Below the pieces are notes generated by a model. The model did not search any database, was not told the DNA's origin, and saw only the letters and a program-made list of their open reading frames with translations. A program made the position numbers and the translations under genes. This document shows positions 25,042 to 33,583 of a stretch of 64,000 bases of DNA, piece after piece. The stretch comes from VAZQ01 sp036557705 (lineage in GTDB: Bacteria > Pseudomonadota > Alphaproteobacteria > Rhizobiales > Xanthobacteraceae), in NCBI GenBank assembly GCA_036557705.1, contig DATBHB010000037.1, forward strand, positions 62,001 through 126,000, given 5' to 3'. Position 1 is the first letter of the stretch; every line of letters begins with the position of its first letter.

Positions 25042-27438
25042 TCAAAGCCGCAGGCGCCGAAGCCGCAGCGCGTTGCCGATCACGCTGACCGAGGACAGCG
25101 ACATCGCGGCAGCTGCAATGATCGGCGAGAGAAGAATGCCGAAGCTCGGGTAGAGGACGCCAGCCGCGATCGGCACGCCGGCTGCGTTGTAGATGAAGGC
25201 GAAGAACAGGTTCTGCCGGATGTTGCGCATCGCAACGGCCGAGAGGCGGCGCGCCCGCACGATGCCGGTGAGATCGCCCTTGAGCAGCGTGACCCCCGCG
25301 CTTTCGATGGCGACATCGGTGCCGGTCCCCATCGCGATGCCGACGTCGGCAGCCGCGAGCGCCGGCGCGTCGTTGACGCCGTCGCCGGCCATCGCGACCA
25401 CCCGGCCCTGCCGCCGCAGCCGCTCGACGACCGCGCTCTTCTGGTCCGGCAGCACCTCGGCTTCGACTTCGCCGATGCCGAGGCGGCGCGCCACTGCCTC
25501 GGCGGTCGTCCGGTTATCTCCCGTCAGCATGACGATACGCATGCCATCGGCGGCGAGCGTCTCAAGGGCGCCGGGCGTGCTTGGCTTGATTGGATCGGCA
25601 ACCGCGATAATGCCGGATGGCTTCCCGTCGATCGCAGCATAGATTGCGCTCGCACCGTCCTGCCGCAGGAGTTCAGCTTCGCTCTCAAGGGCAGCGGCCG
25701 ACACTCCGCTTTCGCGCAGGAAGCTTGCGCTGCCGAGCGCAAGCTTGTGCCCCGCAACGGCGCCGACGACGCCCTTGCCGGCGGGCGAGTCGAAACCTTC
25801 GACCTCGGCGAACGCAAGGCCACGCTCGGCAGCGGCCTCGACAATCGCCCGTCCCAGCGGATGCTCGCTCGCGCGCTCGACGCTTGCGGCAAGGCGAAGC
25901 AGTTCGGTTACTTCCACGCCGGGCGCCGGCACGATGGCCACGACCTTGGGCTTGCCTTCGGTGAGCGTGCCGGTCTTGTCGATCACCAGCGTGTCGACGC
26001 GTTCCATCCGCTCCAAGGCTTCGGCGTTCTTGATGAGAACTCCCGCCTGCGCGCCGCGGCCGACGCCGACCATGATCGACATCGGTGTTGCGAGCCCCAG
26101 CGCGCACGGGCAGGCGATGATCAGGACACTCACGGCCGCCACGACCGCATAGGCAAAGCGCGGTTCGGGGCCAAAGCCAGCCCAGACCGCGAAGGCGATG
26201 CAAGCGATGAAAATCACGGTGGGCACGAACCAGCCGGAAACCTGATCGGCGAGCCGCTGAACCGGGGCGCGCGAGCGCTGCGCAGCGGCAACCATCCCGA
26301 CGATCTGCGCCAGCATGGTGTCGCGGCCGACCCTCTCGGCGCGCATGATGAAGCTGCCGGTTTGGTTGATCGTACCGCCAACAACTTTCGCGCCCGGCTG
26401 TTTGAATGCCGGCATCGGTTCGCCGGTCAGCATCGATTCATCGAGCGAGGATCGACCTTCGATCAGCACGCCGTCGACCGGCACCTTTTCGCCAGGACGT
26501 ACCCGCAGCCGCTCGCCCACTGCAACCAAGTCGAGCGGGACCTCCTCTTCGCTGCCGTCCGCGTTTACGCGCCGCGCGGTCTTCGGCGACAGATTAAGCA
26601 ATGCCCGAATCGCGCCTGAAGTCTGCTCGCGCGCACGCAGTTCCAGGACCTGGCCGAGCAGCACCAACACCGTGATGACTGCGGCTGCTTCAAAATAGAT
26701 CGCGACTGCACCTTCCGGCCCTCGAAAAGCTTCTGGAAAACTACCGGGCGCCACGGTGCCGATCACGCTGTATGTCCACGCAACCCCGGTGCCCATCGCA
26801 ATCAGCGTGAACATGTTGAGGTTGCGCGTGACGACTGACCGCCAGCCGCGCACAAAGAACGGCCAGCCTGCCCACAATACAACCGGCGTTGCGAGCACAA
26901 ATTGAATCCAGTTGGACAGCCGCTGGTCCAGGGGTACATGGAGGTTGAACAGATGCGCGCCCATTTCCAGCGCAACCACGGGAATTGATAGAACGAGCCC
27001 GATCCAGAACCGCCGCGTCATGTCGGTGAGTTCCGGGCTTGCGGCCGTTTCGGGCGCAGGCATTACGGGCTCAAGCGCCATCCCGCAGATCGGGCAGCTG
27101 CCCGGACCGCTCTGCCGGATTTCGGGATGCATCGGGCAGGTGTAGATGGCGCCTTTGGCAACTGGCGTCGGCGCCCGTTTGCCCGCATCCGATCCGAGAT
27201 ATTTCGCAGGATCGGCGGCAAATCGTGTCCGGCATCCGGGCGAGCAGAAGTGATACGTGCGTCCCTCGAATGCATAGGAATGAGCCGTCGCCTGCGGATC
27301 GACCGACATGCCGCAGACGGGATCGATCACGGCTGCTCCCGACGACCCGTCCGCGCCGACACGATCGCGGCGACCGCCGATCTGCGTCCAAGGATGCGTC
27401 TGCTGGTCTGAAGCCTGCTTTTGGTCCTGGCGCAGCAT
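25042..27438 (-). CDS. Copper-translocating P1B-type ATPase with YHS and heavy-metal-binding N-terminus
   Basis: 798 residues from the ATG at 27438. The N-terminus has a YHS domain (DPVCGMSVD … YHFCSPGCRTRF) and then a heavy-metal-binding domain (YTCPMHPEI … CPICGMALEP) instead of classical HMA domains. The ATPase core follows: the transmembrane CPC motif ACPCALGLATP, phosphorylation motif DKTGTLTEG, SEHPLGRAI and GDGVNDAPAL. It exports Cu(I) (or Ag) from the cytoplasm. It is divergent from csoR, and a CsoR-type operator lies in the 48-bp gap. The frame is open far upstream through csoR; that part is not coding on this strand. Confidence 0.95.
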   Translation of the reverse strand: MLRQDQKQASDQQTHPWTQIGGRRDRVGADGSSGAAVIDPVCGMSVDPQATAHSYAFEGRTYHFCSPGCRTRFAADPAKYLGSDAGKRAPTPVAKGAIYTCPMHPEIRQSGPGSCPICGMALEPVMPAPETAASPELTDMTRRFWIGLVLSIPVVALEMGAHLFNLHVPLDQRLSNWIQFVLATPVVLWAGWPFFVRGWRSVVTRNLNMFTLIAMGTGVAWTYSVIGTVAPGSFPEAFRGPEGAVAIYFEAAAVITVLVLLGQVLELRAREQTSGAIRALLNLSPKTARRVNADGSEEEVPLDLVAVGERLRVRPGEKVPVDGVLIEGRSSLDESMLTGEPMPAFKQPGAKVVGGTINQTGSFIMRAERVGRDTMLAQIVGMVAAAQRSRAPVQRLADQVSGWFVPTVIFIACIAFAVWAGFGPEPRFAYAVVAAVSVLIIACPCALGLATPMSIMVGVGRGAQAGVLIKNAEALERMERVDTLVIDKTGTLTEGKPKVVAIVPAPGVEVTELLRLAASVERASEHPLGRAIVEAAAERGLAFAEVEGFDSPAGKGVVGAVAGHKLALGSASFLRESGVSAAALESEAELLRQDGASAIYAAIDGKPSGIIAVADPIKPSTPGALETLAADGMRIVMLTGDNRTTAEAVARRLGIGEVEAEVLPDQKSAVVERLRRQGRVVAMAGDGVNDAPALAAADVGIAMGTGTDVAIESAGVTLLKGDLTGIVRARRLSAVAMRNIRQNLFFAFIYNAAGVPIAAGVLYPSFGILLSPIIAAAAMSLSSVSVIGNALRLRRLRL

Positions 27439-27470
27439 TTGTCTTTGCCTTCCAGCCGGCTTGAAACGCC

Positions 27471-27485
27471 TACCCTGGGGGGGTA
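27471..27485. promoter_or_regulatory. Putative CsoR operator
   Basis: TACCC-TGGGG-GGGTA is a G-rich inverted repeat of the kind bound by CsoR repressors (TACCC…GGGTA). It lies between the divergent ATPase and csoR genes and runs up to the csoR start, so apo-CsoR bound here would block both. Its G-run may also act as the csoR ribosome site. Confidence 0.7.
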
Positions 27486-27486
27486 T

Positions 27487-27771
27487 ATGCGGGTCATGCG
27501 CAAAGATATCAAGGCGTCCTCTCTCAGGCGGCTTAAGAGGATCGAGGGCCAAGTCCGCGGCCTGTCGCGAATGGTCGAGGAAGACCGTTATTGCATCGAC
27601 GTAATCACCCAGATCGGGGCTGCGCGCGCGGCATTGCGGCGTGCCGAAGAAGAGATTCTGCGCGACCATGTCGCGCACTGCGTCGATAATGCGATCGCCT
27701 CGGGCAATCAGGCCGAACAGCGGCGCAAAATCGCGGAACTCATGGAGGTCATCGGGCGCGCCGACCGGTAG
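27487..27771 (+). CDS. csoR: CsoR-family copper-sensing repressor
   Basis: 94 residues, all-helical DUF156 family. The Cu(I) ligands of CsoR are present: Cys in RYCIDV and the H-x3-C pair in DHVAHC. On copper binding it leaves DNA and lets the copper exporter be made. The start is the ATG at 27487 (a second ATG at 27496 is also possible). It is divergent from the ATPase it probably controls and is followed by an MsrQ-like gene 38 bp downstream. Confidence 0.92.
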   Translation: MRVMRKDIKASSLRRLKRIEGQVRGLSRMVEEDRYCIDVITQIGAARAALRRAEEEILRDHVAHCVDNAIASGNQAEQRRKIAELMEVIGRADR

Positions 27772-27809
27772 CGTCAGTTTGGCGAGGTCCCGACAAACAG
27801 AGCAGCTGA

Positions 27810-28670
27810 ATGCAACCGATCTGGCCATGGCAGGACAGGAATCGAGAATTTTCCTGGCTGAAAGCGACCACATTCGCGCTGATGTTCATGCCGGCGATCT
27901 GGCTGGTTTATCAGGTCGCCACCGAGCAATTTGGACCTGTCCCGCTCGGTGGAATGACGTACTGGTCGGGATTTTGGGCGCTGGCGCTCTTATTGCTGGC
28001 GCTGGCCGTCACCCCGGCGTTGACGATATTACGTTGGCGCGAGCTCATCCTTGTGCGTCGAATGATCGGAGTAACAGCGCTCGCCTATACGATCGCGCAC
28101 ATCATCATCTATTTCGCGCTACGGTTTTGGGACTTCACGCACATAGCCCATGAGATGGTGACCAGAATCTCGCTTATTTTGGCAACCGTTGCTACTGTCG
28201 GGTTGATCGCCCTGGGGGCGACGTCGCTGGATGAGGCGGTCAGGCGCATGGGAGCCAAAGGCTGGAACACCCTGCACAATACTATCTATTTGATCGCAGC
28301 GCTGGCCGTCATTCACTATCTGCTCTCGCCGGACTATTATCCGGACCAGTACTTGACGAGTGGAATGCTCTTTTGGCTGATGCTCTGGAGGGTGCTCAGC
28401 CGCCGCGGGCAAGGGACCGATCCGACCGCGCTGGCGCTGCTCGCCGTGGCTGCATGCCTTTTCACGGTACTTCTCGAAGTAGCTTGGACTTGGGCTTACC
28501 ACGACTACGCGCCGTCGGAGACCTTTGCCAACAATTTCAGCCTCGTCCTTGGCGTCGCCCCGGCGTGGAAAATAATCGTAATCGGCCTGCTGATCGCTGT
28601 CGCAGCTGCGGTCAGACGAGTTCCGCGTTTGCGCACGGCTGGCATTGAAGGTCGCAAGCTCAGATTTTAA
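27810..28670 (+). CDS. msrQ: MsrQ-like haem-binding membrane protein (ferric reductase-like fold)
   Basis: 286 residues with about six to eight transmembrane helices. The MsrQ pattern is seen in RRMIGVTALAYTIAH and GWNTLHNTIYLIAALAVIHY, whose histidines would ligate haem b. MsrQ passes quinol electrons to periplasmic MsrP for repair of oxidised methionines. No msrP is adjacent, so the partner may be elsewhere or different. It lies directly after csoR, fitting a role in copper stress, since copper oxidises methionines in the periplasm (inference). Confidence 0.75.
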   Translation: MQPIWPWQDRNREFSWLKATTFALMFMPAIWLVYQVATEQFGPVPLGGMTYWSGFWALALLLLALAVTPALTILRWRELILVRRMIGVTALAYTIAHIIIYFALRFWDFTHIAHEMVTRISLILATVATVGLIALGATSLDEAVRRMGAKGWNTLHNTIYLIAALAVIHYLLSPDYYPDQYLTSGMLFWLMLWRVLSRRGQGTDPTALALLAVAACLFTVLLEVAWTWAYHDYAPSETFANNFSLVLGVAPAWKIIVIGLLIAVAAAVRRVPRLRTAGIEGRKLRF

Positions 28671-28858
28671 CCGTAGGCCGTCTGTGGCGCCTTCCGATCC
28701 GCTGGAATCGGCTGAACTGGAAATGCTGCACGCGCCTGCCGGCGATTTCGGGTAGTGTCGCGGACGGCCGCGTCCTGGTAAATATCGTAGGCTGCGGTAT
28801 GTGGACCAGGTTGTCCGGGAATGAAGCCGCAGCAGCAGTCCAGGGTTGGAGGACGACC

Positions 28859-29761
28859 ATGTCATACCGACGTCTTCTCGGTGCATTGGCACTCTTGACC
28901 GCGCCGTGGGTACCGGCCGCCGACGCTCAGGTTTTTGATTACGGCGCCTACCCGGACCTGCACGGCCAGTGGATGCGCTGGGGGCCGTCCGGTCCTGACT
29001 TGAAGGGACCGCTGGTGCGCTTCGGGCCGACCGGCTTTAACGGGACGCGCTTCGACCCGAGCAAACCCGCGGGCCGCGGCCAGCAACCGCCGCTCACTCC
29101 GGAGTATCGGGCGATTTTCGACGCTGGCCTCAAGGAGCAGAGCGAAGGTGGACAGGGAAACACTCCAACTTTCACCTGCCTTTCGCCGGGCATGCCGCGT
29201 GCCACCAACGGCTACGGCGAAATTGAATTCGTGGTAACGCCGGCTACGACCTACATTCTGGTGCGCCACATCGATGACGACCGGCGCATCTTCACCGACG
29301 GCCGAGATTTTCCGCAAAATCTCGAGCCGACGTTCCTCGGTTATTCGATCGGCAAATGGATCGATCTCAATGGCGACGGCCGCTATGATGTGCTCGACGT
29401 CGAAACCCGCGGCCCTTTCAAGCAACCGCGCACCTTCGACAGCAGCGGCATCCCGCTGCACCCGGACGGCCAGACCGTCGTCAAGGAGCGCATCTATCTC
29501 GACCGGGCCAATTCCAATATCCTTCATAACGACGTGACCGTGTTCGACCATGCGCTGACGCGGCCGTGGACGGTCAACAAGACCTACGGGCGCGAGCCCG
29601 AGGAGCGGCCGATCTGGCGCGAGAACAATTGCGGCGAGTACAACAATCACGTCAAGATCGGCACTCAGAATTACCTGCTCAGCGCGGACGGCTTCCTGAT
29701 GCCGACCAGAAAGAATCAGCAGCCTCCCGATTTGCGCTATTTCAGTCAGTCGCGGAAGTAA
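28859..29761 (+). CDS. Secreted protein of an uncharacterised family (paralog A)
   Basis: 300 residues. The signal peptide ends AADAQ. Family landmarks in order: YPDLHGQW near the mature N-terminus, SEGGQGNTPTFTCLSPGMPR, FTDGRDFP, the acidic loop LNGDGRYDVLDVETRG, LDRANSN, DHALTRPW, ENNCGEYNNHVKIG, LSADGFLMP and PPDLRYF at the end. Two invariant cysteines (in TCLSPG and NNCGE) may pair. The acidic loop resembles a calcium-binding DxDGDG loop. No known enzyme family is recognised. It converges on a multicopper oxidase, and three paralogs are in this window. Confidence 0.85.
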   Translation: MSYRRLLGALALLTAPWVPAADAQVFDYGAYPDLHGQWMRWGPSGPDLKGPLVRFGPTGFNGTRFDPSKPAGRGQQPPLTPEYRAIFDAGLKEQSEGGQGNTPTFTCLSPGMPRATNGYGEIEFVVTPATTYILVRHIDDDRRIFTDGRDFPQNLEPTFLGYSIGKWIDLNGDGRYDVLDVETRGPFKQPRTFDSSGIPLHPDGQTVVKERIYLDRANSNILHNDVTVFDHALTRPWTVNKTYGREPEERPIWRENNCGEYNNHVKIGTQNYLLSADGFLMPTRKNQQPPDLRYFSQSRK

Positions 29762-29798
29762 ACCAAACGGCGCCGCGCCTGGCCCGTGATGCGCGGGC

Positions 29799-31250
29799 TC
29801 AGGCGTACTTGAACAGCGCCATGAATCCGAAATCCATATGCAGCTGCTGGTGGCAGTGAAAGAGCGTTAAACCCGGATTGTCGGCTACGAAGTCGAATTC
29901 GACCTCCTGGTAGCCGCCCATCATCACCACATCCTTGATGACGCCCGCGGTCGCCTTACCGCCGACGCGAATGAGTTCGAAGCTGTGACGGTGAAGATGC
30001 AGCGGATGGACATCGTCGCTGGCGTTGCGGAACTTCAAGCGATAGCGCCGGCCCTCATGCACTGTGTACATCGGTTTCAGGGTCTGCATCGAGAACGCTT
30101 CGCCGTTGAGCGTCCAGAGATTGAACCCGTCCGCCGCGCCGTTCTGCTTGACGACCGTCACCTCGATCGTCTCGTCGGGCATTGCCGGTTGTGCACCCGG
30201 CTTGTCGAACCGGGTATAATCCCAGCGAAACGGTTTTGGCTTGGTCCATTGCGGTTTGCCGCTGCGGCCGGCGTATTCGACGACGATCCCCATTCCGTGG
30301 CGGCGATCGTCATCGGCGACGTCGCCCAGCACCCAGACTCCAGGATGGTTCATGGTAACGATCGCGGAGATGCGCTCGGCAGTGCCGAGCCAGAGCACCG
30401 GCACGTCGGCGGGCGTGGGAACGGGATTGCCGTCGAGAGCCACGACGTGAAAATTGTGACCGGGCAGCGCGAGACTGCGAATCTCGGTCGCGCTTGCATT
30501 GAGCACATGAAACAAGACGCGCTCGCCCTGCCGCACGCGGATAGGCTCGCCGTGCCCGAGCATCCTGCCGTTGATGCTGAATAGATCGTAGCCGACCTCA
30601 TAGCCCTTCGGACCTTTGAATCGATCGTCGGCCTGCCTGCCGATCTGCTGCAACTCCTTGACCGGAGCCCCGATCAGCATGTCCATCATCATGTCGCCGC
30701 CGCGGCTGAAGGTGGGCTCGAATTCCTTGAGAACCAGGAAGACCTCGCGATCGTAGGCACCGGGGTTGTTGACGGGCTCGATGTAGACCGGGCCGGCCTG
30801 ACCGGTATAGGTACCTTCATTGAGATTGTTCTTCGGAACCACATGGGTGTGATAGAATCGAAACCCCGCCGGCTTCGGCACGAAGGCAATGCGGCTCATG
30901 CCGTGCGCGGGTACGAAGGGCGTGCCTTCCTCCGCGGCGCCGTCCACATCGCTCGGGATCATTTGCCCGTGCCAATGAACGAGTTCGGGCACGCCGGTAT
31001 TATTCTGAATGTCGACGACGACCCGCTGCCCTTCCTTCAAGCGCAGCAGCGGCCCTGGAAACTGGCCGTTGTAGAGAGTGGTCGAGACGATATGGTCGGG
31101 CGCCAGCTCGACGAGTCCGGTCCCAATTCGCACCGTGTAATCTGGTTTGTCGGCATTGGGCTGTGCAGCGGCCTGTTCGACCACGGGCATTGCGCCGATG
31201 AGCGGAATCGCTCCGGCACATTTAAGAAATGAACGACGGTCGATCGTCAT
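29799..31250 (-). CDS. Multicopper oxidase (laccase-like), redox region
   Basis: 483 residues with a twin-arginine signal (DRRSFLKCAGAIP). Copper motifs are HWHG, HTHV, HPLHLHRHSF and HCHQQLH, with MDFGFM after them. It lacks the Met-rich tail of the other oxidase at 19872, so it may act on organic substrates rather than Cu(I). It ends 37 bp from the convergent paralog A. A dyad TATCG-N5-CGATA lies 88 bp upstream, and a PadR regulator is the next gene. Confidence 0.93.
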   Translation of the reverse strand: MTIDRRSFLKCAGAIPLIGAMPVVEQAAAQPNADKPDYTVRIGTGLVELAPDHIVSTTLYNGQFPGPLLRLKEGQRVVVDIQNNTGVPELVHWHGQMIPSDVDGAAEEGTPFVPAHGMSRIAFVPKPAGFRFYHTHVVPKNNLNEGTYTGQAGPVYIEPVNNPGAYDREVFLVLKEFEPTFSRGGDMMMDMLIGAPVKELQQIGRQADDRFKGPKGYEVGYDLFSINGRMLGHGEPIRVRQGERVLFHVLNASATEIRSLALPGHNFHVVALDGNPVPTPADVPVLWLGTAERISAIVTMNHPGVWVLGDVADDDRRHGMGIVVEYAGRSGKPQWTKPKPFRWDYTRFDKPGAQPAMPDETIEVTVVKQNGAADGFNLWTLNGEAFSMQTLKPMYTVHEGRRYRLKFRNASDDVHPLHLHRHSFELIRVGGKATAGVIKDVVMMGGYQEVEFDFVADNPGLTLFHCHQQLHMDFGFMALFKYA

Positions 31251-31338
31251 AATGTCAACCTTCTGGCATCGGTTTCTGCGATCGTAAGCCTAGCCGGCGC
31301 ATTCCCGCAAGCTGCCGTCGGTGTCGCAGCAACCACGA

Positions 31339-31353
31339 TATCGACAACCGATA
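31339..31353. promoter_or_regulatory. Dyad TATCG-N5-CGATA, candidate regulator site 1
   Basis: TATCG-ACAAC-CGATA lies 88 bp upstream of the multicopper oxidase start. A similar dyad (15 of 19 bases identical over the surrounding stretch) lies upstream of the CXXCH cytochrome gene at 32489. The PadR regulator gene lies between the two, so both may be its operators. Confidence 0.45.
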
Positions 31354-31427
31354 CCGAAACTGGCGGGATCTCCTCCAAGCGAACAGGCAGTGGAACTGGG
31401 GACAACTGCCACCTGGCCGATTCGCCG

Positions 31428-31775
31428 TCAGCGGCCCGGTCTCGAGTTCCCGCGCTGGATGGACCGCGCCTTGCGGCCTTGGCCGGTCAGCTCGCGGACC
31501 TGGAGCTTGGCAATCTTGTCCGCCTCGCGGCCGAGTGCCGTAGCACGATAAAGACGGCGATAAGTGCGGCCGTCGCGTTCTTCTCGCGAGCGCAGGTAGC
31601 CGCTGCGCTCCAGCGCGTGCAGCATCGGGTAGAGCGTCCCAGGGCTGAGCGTGTAACCGTGACCGGCGAGTTCATGAATCATCCACTGGCCGTAAAACTC
31701 GCCGTTTGCGGCATGGTGCAAAATGTGTAGTCTGATGAGGCCCTTGAGAAGCTCCTGGTGTTTCATTTTCGTCAT
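31428..31775 (-). CDS. PadR family transcriptional regulator
   Basis: 115 residues. The PadR winged helix is clear: LLKGLIRLHILHH, GYTLSPGTLYPMLHALERSGYL, and the wing RTYRRLYRATALGRE. PadR proteins are repressors, the prototype responding to phenolic acids. The start is ATG at 31775 (an alternative at 31766). It lies between the multicopper oxidase and cytochrome genes, on the same strand, and probably regulates this redox set. Confidence 0.9.
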   Translation of the reverse strand: MTKMKHQELLKGLIRLHILHHAANGEFYGQWMIHELAGHGYTLSPGTLYPMLHALERSGYLRSREERDGRTYRRLYRATALGREADKIAKLQVRELTGQGRKARSIQRGNSRPGR

Positions 31776-31822
31776 CGGGGCTCCGACCTTCGAGTCCGCC
31801 TGTAGTAGTAATGCAAAATAGG

Positions 31823-31859
31823 AAGGCTGTCGCCTGGGGTGAGCAGACGACAGCCTTTT
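31823..31859 (-). terminator. Strong hairpin downstream of the CXXCH cytochrome gene
   Basis: A perfect 10-bp stem AAGGCTGTCG / CGACAGCCTT (31823-31832, 31848-31857) lies 58 bp past the cytochrome gene stop and upstream of padR. On the minus strand it is followed by CCTATTTTGC, a weak T-tract; on the plus strand by TTC. Confidence 0.6.
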
Positions 31860-31917
31860 CGGCAGCCGGTGTAACAAACGGTTCGGCCTGATCCTGTGGA
31901 GGAGCTATCTCTGCCTG

Positions 31918-32409
31918 TCAATTTGTGATGCGAAAGACCTGGTTGGCAAAGTATGACCGATCGGGAGGCTGAATCACGATGAATGCGTGGCCGAGCGCGG
32001 TATGACAGCCATTGCAGCCTGCGGTCAGCCGGTCGAACGCCTGGGCAAACTGATGCGAATCCTTGGCCTGGATCGCCTGATCGAGGGCTTTGATCGGCTC
32101 CCCTGTCATCGTGTCCACCAACTCCGGCACCGACATGTTCCGAAACCGGGGTCGCCATCGAGATATGTTCGTGAGCGCATCTTTGAGCTGGTGGAGCTCG
32201 TAGCCTGCAAGCACCCAGTTTTGCTCATGCCCGATCACGCCAAGTTTGGCGTGCCGGGGCTGCACCAGGGTGTTCATGAGATCGCCCATGCTCGGGTTGA
32301 AGGGCACAGCCCCTGGGGGTGGTGCCGGAGCCTGAGCGACGAGAGTGGCTTGCCCGAAGTAAATGAGGGCCGTGATCGCGATAGGGAGTCGCAGCAGATA
32401 CTTTCGCAT
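31918..32409 (-). CDS. Single-haem c-type cytochrome-like secreted protein
   Basis: 163 residues with an N-terminal signal peptide ending about LVAQAPAP. There is one haem c motif, CNGCH, in RLTAGCNGCHTALGHAF near residue 130. Most of the protein lies before the haem and is predicted helical (GYELHQLKDALTNIS), like cytochrome c-prime type four-helix proteins. It is probably a periplasmic electron carrier or sensor. A dyad site lies 79 bp upstream. It is divergent from a secreted protein gene. Confidence 0.82.
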   Translation of the reverse strand: MRKYLLRLPIAITALIYFGQATLVAQAPAPPPGAVPFNPSMGDLMNTLVQPRHAKLGVIGHEQNWVLAGYELHQLKDALTNISRWRPRFRNMSVPELVDTMTGEPIKALDQAIQAKDSHQFAQAFDRLTAGCNGCHTALGHAFIVIQPPDRSYFANQVFRITN

Positions 32410-32488
32410 AAGGCTGTCTCCATCGTTGGTCAGAATTAATGGGTCTACCTGTGAATCGAGGATACGCCTGCAACCTATGCTGCTTCGA

Positions 32489-32503
32489 TATCGATTGTCG
32501 ATA
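32489..32503. promoter_or_regulatory. Dyad TATCG-N5-CGATA, candidate regulator site 2
   Basis: TATCG-ATTGT-CGATA (extended TATCGA-TTG-TCGATA) lies in the gap between the divergent cytochrome and secreted protein genes, 79 bp and about 107 bp from their starts. It matches the dyad at 31339. Confidence 0.45.
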
Positions 32504-32610
32504 CTGTTTAGGGGTTTTGCGCACCATCAACCTTGCCGGCGGGTGCTTCGCATTGTAGCATGATTTTGGCAGCCGTCGCTGAGGGAGCGTGCCAGCCGTC
32601 AGGAGTTATG

Positions 32611-32997
32611 ATGTTACAGGGTAAGACCATCTGCCGGGCGGCTCGGCGATTTGGGCTTCTTTGGCTCTCGACCGGATTGATATGTTCAGCTGCCGCGCAG
32701 CCTCAGTCCTCCTCAGTGCCGCGCTGGGAGATTTATGCCCGCTGCTCCGCCGCCTACCAGGCGAACTGGCAGCTTCGGCAGGCCGTCCGCGCCCGCGACA
32801 TGAGCGACATGATCCACGAACAGTCGGAAGAATTTAGAAGCAAGGCAATGAACTTCTACCAAAGTGACCTGAACGTCACTTCGACTGAAGCACGCCAACG
32901 AGTTGACGACTTTTTGGTGGCCAATTTCGACGAGTTCATCGCCATGGAAAGGGCCGGGACGCTCGAATCCTACATCGACCAATGCCCCGCGGACTGA
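32611..32997 (+). CDS. Small secreted protein, unknown function
   Basis: 128 residues from the ATG at 32611 (AGGAG five bases before it). The signal peptide ends ICSAAAQPQ. The mature part is helical, with cysteines in YARCSAAYQ and at the C-terminal DQCPAD, a likely disulfide. No family is recognised. It lies 31 bp upstream of the P460-family cytochrome on the same strand, so the two are probably co-transcribed. Confidence 0.7.
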   Translation: MLQGKTICRAARRFGLLWLSTGLICSAAAQPQSSSVPRWEIYARCSAAYQANWQLRQAVRARDMSDMIHEQSEEFRSKAMNFYQSDLNVTSTEARQRVDDFLVANFDEFIAMERAGTLESYIDQCPAD

Positions 32998-33028
32998 ACC
33001 AAGCATTCCAGAGCAAACGGAGGAAAAG

Positions 33029-33556
33029 ATGGCGCGCACAGTTTCAGCAGCGATAGCGTTCTGCGCCTTAACGGCGGTTGCGAGCATCACATCGGTTTGG
33101 GCCGGAGGCGACAAGGTCGCCTTTCCGAAAGACTATGCGAAAGGCGTGATGTACCTGTCCCAGGACATGGCCGAGCGAAAGGAATTTCGAGAATTTTTTA
33201 TCTCGCCGGCAGGCATTGCGGCCGCAAGGAGCGGTGAACCGCTTCCCAGCGGAACTGTGGTCACTCTGGTCCGTTATAACGTCCAGCTCGACGACCGCGG
33301 CAATCCGGTGAAGGGCGCCGACGGACATTTCGTCAAGACCGAAATCAACGCCTATCGGGTGATGGAGAAGCGCACCGGCTGGGGAAGCGAATATCCGTCG
33401 AGCAAGCGCAACGGCGAATGGGAATACCAGGCGTTTCTTCCCGACGGCAAAGCCGACGAAAAGGCGAATCTCAATAGCTGTTTCCAATGCCACAAGAATG
33501 GCGATAGCGTAAATTTCATGTTCACCGCAAACGAGCTCAAATCGGCAGCAAAATAG
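33029..33556 (+). CDS. Cytochrome P460 family protein
   Basis: 175 residues with a signal peptide ending SVWAGG. The family fold is visible in FPKDYAKGVMYLSQDMAERKEFREF and YPSSKRNGEWEYQAF. The haem c motif CFQCH lies near the C-terminus (about residue 157). Relatives include cytochrome P460 (hydroxylamine oxidation) and cytochrome c-prime-beta (gas binding); which activity applies cannot be told from sequence. GGAGG precedes the ATG. Its neighbours are a secreted protein and paralog B. Confidence 0.85.
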   Translation: MARTVSAAIAFCALTAVASITSVWAGGDKVAFPKDYAKGVMYLSQDMAERKEFREFFISPAGIAAARSGEPLPSGTVVTLVRYNVQLDDRGNPVKGADGHFVKTEINAYRVMEKRTGWGSEYPSSKRNGEWEYQAFLPDGKADEKANLNSCFQCHKNGDSVNFMFTANELKSAAK

Positions 33557-33583
33557 GCGCCGACCTTCTGTCCCTGCGATCAG

